Assembly (NCBI GenBank): GCA_024195585.1 | Contig: SWBL01000204.1 | Span: 28,251 to 92,250, forward strand | DNA from: Aureobasidium sp. EXF-3400 | Taxonomy: Eukaryota; Ascomycota; Dothideomycetes; Dothideales; Saccotheciaceae | Reading direction: 5' to 3' | Length of the DNA: 64,000 nt | In this document: positions 57,701 to 64,000 of the stretch, one piece after another | How positions within the stretch are numbered: position 1 is the first letter of the stretch | Layout of the letters: the number at the start of each line of letters is the position of its first letter | The notes under the pieces: model-generated | What the model saw: only the letters and a program-made list of their open reading frames with translations | Database searches by the model: none | Told to the model about the DNA's origin: nothing | Translations under genes and position numbers: made by a program

Positions 57701-59306
57701 TTTGGAAAAGATTGCTTACGACTCATCATATACACAATTTAGTCAGGCCATCCTGATATTCCTTCCAGGTCTTGCAGAGATCAGGTCGTTGAATGATTTC
57801 CTTGGTGGCCATCCTGCCTTCTCCAAAGGCTGGCTAGTCTACCCTCTGCACTCGACCTTCTCGAGCGAAGAGCAACAAGCTGCTTTCAAGGTACCTCCTC
57901 CAGGTATGAGAAAGATCGTGTTGGCCACCAACATCGCCGAAACTGGTATCACCATTCCTGATGTGACGGCCGTGATTGACACTGGAAAGCATAAAGAGAT
58001 GCGCTTTGACGAGCGTCGACAGCTTTCACGTCTCATTCAGTCTTTTATTTCTCGTGCCAACGCGAAGCAACGTCGTGGACGTGCTGGTCGTGTACAGGAA
58101 GGTATCTGCTTCCACCTCTTTACCAAGTACCGACATGATGAGATCATGGCACCACAACAGACACCTGAGATGCTGCGCTTGTCACTTCAAGATCTCGTGA
58201 TGCGCGTAAAGATCTGTAAGCTCGGCGACATCGAGCAAGCATTGTCTCAAGCACTTGATCCTCCCTCGTTGAAGAACATCCGCCGTGCCATTGATGCACT
58301 CATAGATGTCGGTGCTTTGACTTCATCGGAGGAATTGACACCGCTAGGAAACCAGCTTGCCAAACTTCCGCTTGATGCTCAACTTGGTAAACTCATCTTA
58401 CTATCCTCAGTTTTTGGATGTCTCGACTTTGCCCTTAGCGTTGCGGCAACCCTCTCCTCCAAGACTCCTTTCGTAGCACCTATGGGTGCCAAAAAGCAAG
58501 CCGACACTGTACGACTAGGTTTCAAACGCGGTAACTCTGATTTACTCACAGCATACAACGCATACTGTGCATGGCGCAAAGCCTGTACCACACCAGGAAT
58601 ATCCGAGCAGCAATTCTGCCGCAAGAACTTCCTCTCACCCATCAACCTCGGCAACATTGAAGATCTCAAATCACAACTTCTCGCTTCCCTTTCGGATGCA
58701 GGCTTCGTATCCTTGGAGTCTGGTCAGCGTGCTGCACTCTCTCGCGTCCGCAACAGCGGCAGAGGTCCTAGATCCTTCGTCACAGTGCCAGCCTCACACA
58801 ACACTTTCGACGCCAACGATGCCTTGCTCAATGCAGTAACGGCATGGAGTTTCTACCCTAAGCTCGCCGTGCGCGAAGGCAAAGGCTGGCGCAATGTAGC
58901 AAACTCACAATCCCTATCCCTACACCCGCAGAGCGTCAACAAACTGTCTCCAGCACTGAATCCTCCATCCTACCTCTCCTTCTACAGCATCATGCAGTCC
59001 AACAGCCGCTTCACCAACGCGCAAGAGACCGCGCCTGCGGATCCTTTCGTGTTGACTTTGCTTGCCGGCGACGCGAGATTCGACTTGTATGCTGGTGTGG
59101 TGGTCATTGATGGCAATCGCCTGCGTTTCAAGGTCAACTCCTGGCGCACTTGTTACGCGGTCAAGATGCTCAGAACAAAGATCAAGGAGTTTTTAGCTCG
59201 GGAGTTCAAACAACCTGGACGAACTGTTGTGGCCGAGAAGCAGAAGGCGTGGATGAAGCTATTTGGGCAGGTGTTTGAGAATGTTGAGGCTGGTAGGGTC
59301 AGATGA
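54772..59306 (+). CDS. DEAH-box RNA helicase, DHX29/Ucp12/YLR419W family
   Basis: The model is join(54772..55540, 55603..59306), giving 1490 aa. The 62-nt intron starts GTAAGT and ends CCCCAG. Order: a Lys-rich and Ser-rich N terminus; a conserved LPEELMQQIIDLAL region; an acidic stretch (VSDVESDLDPDEM) at ~300; the helicase core from ~690. Core motifs are GETGCGKST (719-727, Lys725), DEIH (824-827), SATVDA, TNIAETGITIPDVTAVID and QRRGRAGRVQEG. The HA2 winged-helix and OB-fold domains follow, ending ARDFK-like LAREFKQPGRTVV. DHX29-type helicases act with 40S subunits in scanning and initiation. YLR419W/Ucp12 are the nearest yeast relatives; DHX57 is an alternative label. Confidence 0.9.
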
Positions 59307-61026
59307 GTGTCATTATCGTCGACACCGGGATCAGGACTGCAGTAGGAAGATGACGGTCATAGAAGATCCGACTGTACGATATGATAGATTCGTGTGTCTT
59401 ACTTCCCCTGGTTTCCTCATCGATGCCTAGAAATAGACTCAAAAGAAAGGAGCAATCGCACAGATACCCCAATTCATGGTATTTCTTTAATCAATCCACA
59501 ACGTATTCCCAAACCATCCGATCAAGAACCAATTTCCCAATGAATCAAGGTTCCTACTGGATTGGATCTTACACGTCGGAGTAATTGTCCCAAGATATGA
59601 GGGTACTGCTAGTGTGGTGGCAAACCATCGCCATCTTTTTTGTGCATCGCATCGAGTGTACGGGATCGGTCGATGCGGTGCTCCGATGGCATCCTCTGCC
59701 ATGCGCATGCGAAACTAACCACCCGTCATTCTGTGTATCCACATAAATTTGCTTTCGATGTCAATAAACACGGCACAAGATTGCTTTCGATGTCTGCGAT
59801 GCTCGTCGATGCATACGCATATCCTCGATACAACCTAATGCCCTTGTCATGCACGATGCGGGTTGCTGATCCTATGACCCTGACGCAGTTCCCTCGAATA
59901 TCTGCTTTTTGCTTCCATACCCTCCGTCTTGCTTTTTTGTTCTAGGAGAATAGGAAGAGATCAGAAAGAGGTAGGGTACGGCCCGTACATATGTCTAAGA
60001 TCTTCTTTTTTGTTTTATGCTTAAGTTGACCGTGGGTAAAGATGCAGGGTTCTTGTTTGTTTGTGTAGACCTTGATGGATTTTTTGGTATATCAGGATTT
60101 TCTGACATACATCCTTGGAATATGTTACGAGGATGTCTAGTTTTCCCTTCTAGAAAGCTCTTGAAGCAGAGTGAGCTGTTCTGTGTGTAAAGGTCCTGAT
60201 TGTGATAGAGTAAAGGCCTCCCACATGCAAATGTGTTGTTGCAAAGGAGCGTTGGAATGCTACATGAAGTCATTGGATAGTCCACCTTGAGGCTCATCAC
60301 CACATCGATGAACATTCAACAATACTTCTCTCACTCTTGCCATATGTTTTTTCCTCCAGTATCAGCTTCAAGGTCATACCTAGAAGCTATGTGGTCATGC
60401 GCCTCGATCTGGTACAGCAGACATCACAGGTGGAGAACACAAGATTGGCTCATTGTTTGAATGTGAAGAATCTTGTATTCTTTGAAGGTCTTGTTCAATA
60501 GGCTATGCTTGAATTGTAATCTCGAGTGTGTAGAAACAACATAGGAGAAACAAAAACGATTTTGGAAACAAAGGAAACTGTGACGATGACCGCCCAATGC
60601 CTTGTCTGTGATGATGAACAAAGGAGACAAATAGAAAGAGGATAAAGGAGAAGAATGCCTGCTTTGGGCAAAAGGTAGAAAAATTGTAGCTGAAAAAAGA
60701 AGAAAAGAACATCTAAGAGCGAGGTCTGCCTCTAGCTCAGAGAAGGGTATCCGCGCAATATTAACATACGAAACAGAAATGTGGCCGACCATGTTGGGGA
60801 AAACCCAAGAGTAAGAAAAAACACCGCCATGAAGTTTCCGTCCAATCAATGTCTAAAAACATTGTGATGCTGATGAGGTTTTGCGCCATGAGAAACAAGA
60901 TTCGCTTGAACGCCACAGATGATAAACAAAGGATGATTGTGATGCAATCCAGCCGGAACGCCATGCATGGAAGGAGATTGTGAACATCAAGGAAAAACAA
61001 TGATGAAAAAGATGGAAAGGCTGGGC
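59307..61026. other. Intergenic region between convergent helicase and CDC25 genes
   Basis: These 1.7 kb show no supported gene. A 141-codon minus-strand frame (60424-60849) is Phe/Ser/Leu-rich, consistent with an A/T-biased 3' UTR read as protein. Part is probably the CDC25 3' UTR. No tRNA-like boxes or repeats were noticed. Confidence 0.5.
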
Positions 61027-62737
61027 CTAATATGAAGCAAGGCGACGCACGAGATTGTGGCTTAGAGGGGAGTTGTCTGGGCTGGCGTCGAAGATGCCGA
61101 TAGCGCTGAGGCTACGAGGACCCATGCGGTTGCCGGAGGTAGGACTATCCTCCATGTTGCACTGTTGGCCAAAAGCAAAGGTCTGAGCACGGTTGAGCTT
61201 TGCGCGCTGCTTGAGCTTACCCATGCCCTTTTCGCACTCCTGCTCGTGGTCCTTGTGGTGCATCTCAACGTAGCTCTGGGGGAAGCACTTGGTACGGTGG
61301 CTAGCAAAGAACTTGCTGTAGCCGCCTTCAAGAATGTACATCTCAGGGAAGGTGAGCTTAGGGTATTGGAAGTCGTTGACGGCACGGTCACGGTTGCGGA
61401 TGAACTTGGCCATGCGAGGGGCACGGAGTTCGGAGTATTCGCAGTGAAGGATCAACAGAGTGTTGGGAGTGACACCGCCGTGTTCGAACAAGTCCGTGGT
61501 CAGCTTGTCCTTGTCATTGTAGTTGACAGCACCATTGATGTGGCCACCATTGTACTCGTACTCGAAACGGCAATCAACGATCAGAATCTTGTCATAGTGA
61601 GAGTTGTAGTCGCCATTGAGGACGTTGATAAGAGTGTCCTGCTTGACGCGGGGGAGGCTGTCGGGCTCTTCTTCATTGAAGAAGTGAGGAAGCTTGGGTT
61701 TGTAGGGCTCGTCGAGGTCCATCGAGACGGAAGGAGACGAGTTGATGTGTGAGTAGTCGTCCTGCTGGCCATTGATGACATCGTCGGGGTGCTGGAACAT
61801 GCTAAGCGAACGGCGCACCTGCTTCCTAGGAGGAGGGCGGACGGCGGCTGACTTGCGGACTTGCGAACCCAGAGGCGAACCATTGTTGCGGCAGAGCGAA
61901 GTGCGACGAGAGGGAGGGACGAGATATGACTTGGAAGGCGATGATTCGCAATCTGAGGAAGGGCTCGAGGTGCAGCTGAGACCGGCACCACCGAACTTGA
62001 AGGTGGGGAGCTTGTGTTCTTGTGTGGGGACTGATGTGGTCGAGTATGAGTGTCCCTTGGATCTAACCAGGGAGGGTCTGAGGAAGGAGGACTTCTTGCG
62101 CTCGGGGAGAGGCATGGGCGAGGGCTTCTCAGGCATGGGAAGGGAAAGAGCCTCCTGGCACGAGAGCATGTCATCGTCGTCATCCTCGTTGGCGGCAGGC
62201 TCGGGCGAGGGTGAGGGGAGGGTGATCTGAGCGACGAAGCAGGGTTGCTTGTGAGGAAGGGGTGAAATGTCCATCATGTCACCGGGCGACGACATGGGGA
62301 CGGGAGGAGTGCAGAGGCCGTCGTACTCGATGAGCGGCGGGGTTGCGAGCTGCTCTGATCTGTCACGGGGCAGGAAGAGGTTTTGGTTGAACAATGAGCG
62401 TCTGGGGGTAGGAATCTGCGGGCTATGGATTGTAAGCTTTGGGCACTCTGGTCTAGACCGGTGCGGAATATGGTGCATACCTCTGATCAATGTGGAAGTT
62501 GGACGACAGGTCTGCTGCGAGACTCGCCGTGGGCGACGAGCCATGTGCCGGGCGCATTGTGAAGTAGTCGGGAGCCGTCTTCTTCATGCTCAGTTCCTTA
62601 AAGTTGAAGCTGTTAGGTCCGACTGTCTGCGACTGGTACATGGATCTTGATGCTGGCAGGTCGCGGCGGTTGCCCCACGGGGGGCACGGCGGCGGGTGCA
62701 TGGCGGCCAGGGGAGAAGAGTATTCCATCATGGACAT
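61027..62737 (-). CDS. CDC25: Cdc25 (NimT/Mih1) M-phase inducer dual-specificity phosphatase
   Basis: The model is complement(join(61027..62422, 62481..62737)), giving 550 aa. The 58-nt intron (GTATGC...CATAG) joins HIDQ to SPQIPTPRRSLFNQNLF. Cdc25 removes the inhibitory Tyr15 phosphate from Cdk1 at G2/M. The N-terminal ~330 residues are disordered, rich in Ser-Pro/Thr-Pro sites (likely CDK, Chk1 and 14-3-3 targets). The rhodanese-like catalytic domain has IVDCRFEYEYNGGHINGAVNY and the active-site loop HCEYSELRAPRM with Cys413. EMYILEGGYSKFF and CFPQSYVEMHHKDH follow. The ATG at 62737 starts MSMMEYSSPLAA; ATGs at 62731 and 62728 are also in frame. Confidence 0.95.
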
Positions 62738-64000
62738 TGTGATAGATAGTAGTGGTAGTAGTAGTAGTAGTGACAGATGTGATCGGTTAAGATATCCGGT
62801 GGGCTAGTCGATATAGTCACTGCTGGGCGGATGATGAATTGTGTGACTGAAGGCAGGACTGCATAGATATGGCTGCTGGACGGTCGAGTGATGCTGATGG
62901 TTGATGCTGGAGGCCTAAGAGGGGGAATTGGATCGATGGTATAGCTATATTCAATGCTGGATGGTGGAGCGCGGAATGGCGGATGGTGATTGGCCGAGAG
63001 CAGAATTGGCGTGGCTGATGATGAGATGCAAATGCAGATGGGTGGTGTGGGTGATGGCAATGGAGATGGTTGATCCTTTTGATGCTTCACAATCAGAGTG
63101 CACAATCCTAGCAACAGCAACGGTGGGACGACTACGGCTCAACTGCCTTCTCTGAGGGAGCAGGAGGAGCTTGGAGCGGGCGCGGCTTGATAAAAGAAGG
63201 CTTACGGCAAGGAAGAGCGTTGGCATGGAGATTGCACCTCGCAGCAAGCTCAGGCAGGCCAGGCCAAGAATCCAACCAAGGCAAGGAACGCACGACCAGC
63301 AAGCACCAAAGCTCCAGCACCAGCACCAGCACCAGCGGCCGCTGAGTCCAGCATGGACAGCCCCACGAACTCTGAACGCTCGCCCTGTCACACTCGCAGA
63401 CCCGGGCCCCAGTTTAGCGAGACTGAATCCATCAAGCATGCCCTAGCCAAATCCGAACGCCATGACAAGCGCGCAGAGCAACGGCCCTCCCGTTGGACAA
63501 ATCATATGCCGCTACCGCGACTGCAGCGCAGCTGATCATGCATAGCATTTGAGAAACTCTATGTGAATCGTCGTCCATCGTCGATACTCGCTGTCCATCC
63601 CCGGCAAGAACGAGCCTTGTCGAGCCTTGTCTGCTGCGATCCAAAACTACGCTCGATCAAGCCCACATTTCTGCTGCTTCCCTGTGTCTTGTGCCGTGTA
63701 TCGTCTGTAAAGCCGCATGATGCATCACGACCGAGAGGGGTAGATCCTCAACACATTAATGCGAGCTCATGTGCACAAATATCAGAGTTGCCCTGGTTGC
63801 AGGCTTCGTACCGCCGTTCCACCCATCTACCTCCACATACCCACCGCACTGATGCTCACGCTTCGTCCAGACGGACGACGCCAAAGAAACGCGACACCAT
63901 CCAACGCAGATTATTGTCTCGTTGCTCGGTAGATTGTCAAAGGTTTGCTCGACGCTGACAAGGGCCGCCGCCCGCCGAAGCCGTCCGTCCCACAGACCAA
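62738..64000. other. CDC25 upstream region
   Basis: These 1.26 kb to the window edge hold no supported gene. Just upstream of the CDC25 ATG lies a GTA/TAG trinucleotide tract (62748-62771), and a CCAGCA hexamer-like run occurs near 63312-63335. Short overlapping frames on both strands reflect these simple repeats. The region probably contains a long promoter and 5' leader of CDC25. Confidence 0.5.
62748..62771. repeat. Trinucleotide (GTA/TAG) tract next to CDC25 start
   Basis: An imperfect run of about eight GTA units lies 10-35 bp upstream of the CDC25 ATG, so it falls in the 5' UTR. Confidence 0.75.

Noticed and set aside
60424..60849. 141-codon minus-strand frame downstream of CDC25
   Set aside because: Phe/Ser-rich translation of an AT-biased 3' region without any recognisable domain.
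1..64000. tRNA, rRNA, CRISPR array, intact transposon or terminal repeats
   Set aside because: Intergenic regions were read for tRNA A/B boxes, repeated spacers, transposase motifs and long terminal repeats. Nothing convincing was found by eye; tRNAscan-SE and a repeat search would be decisive.

Overview
The window is nuclear DNA of a filamentous ascomycete fungus. It is gene-dense, has short (about 50-60 nt) GT-AG introns with CTAAC/CTGAC branch points, lies close to 50% GC, and its proteins match Pezizomycotina families. A Dothideomycete (for example an Aureobasidium-like black yeast) fits the codon use and gene content, but that placement is only an impression. I support seventeen protein-coding genes and one gene fragment. 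I saw no rRNA, tRNA, CRISPR array or intact transposon.

Layout. 1-3.1 kb: a conserved fungal gene of unknown function. 3.7-6.5 kb: a small accessory-looking patch with a CmcJ/AsaB-type oxidoreductase and a secreted histidine acid phosphatase, both with TATA boxes. 7.2-10 kb: HBS1, the no-go/non-stop decay GTPase, whose intron layout suggests a second, Ski7-like isoform. 11-14.5 kb: a large protein carrying a PARP (ADP-ribosyltransferase) domain and a UBE2Q-like E2 domain. 15.3-16.3 kb: a COG7-like Golgi tether subunit. 17.4-20.1 kb: phosphoketolase. 20.9-28.9 kb: UTP20, divergent from the lariat-debranching partner DRN1 (29.1-30.8 kb). 32-34 kb: an Scp3-like protein. 35.4-40.4 kb: LTN1 (listerin), divergent from RAD3/XPD (40.7-43.4 kb). 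44-46.2 kb: RPB5 divergent from the PP2A methyltransferase PPM1. 46.4-54.5 kb: GCN1, divergent from a DHX29/Ucp12-type DEAH helicase (54.8-59.3 kb). 61-62.7 kb: CDC25.

Most of these are core housekeeping genes arranged as head-to-head pairs with 200-300 bp shared promoters. Three act on stalled or collided ribosomes (HBS1, LTN1, GCN1). Others act in ribosome biogenesis (UTP20), splicing (DRN1), transcription/repair (RAD3, RPB5) and cell-cycle or phosphatase control (CDC25, PPM1).

The unexplained structure sits in the intergenic DNA. A 225-bp, roughly 92% identical inverted copy of a piece of the phosphoketolase gene lies about 15 kb from its source. Two diverged copies of a ~220-bp partly palindromic element lie at 10.6 and 20.4 kb. 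A 25-bp tandem repeat sits inside the first phosphoketolase intron. Exon coordinates were worked out by eye from splice motifs, frame and family knowledge, and have not been checked against RNA.
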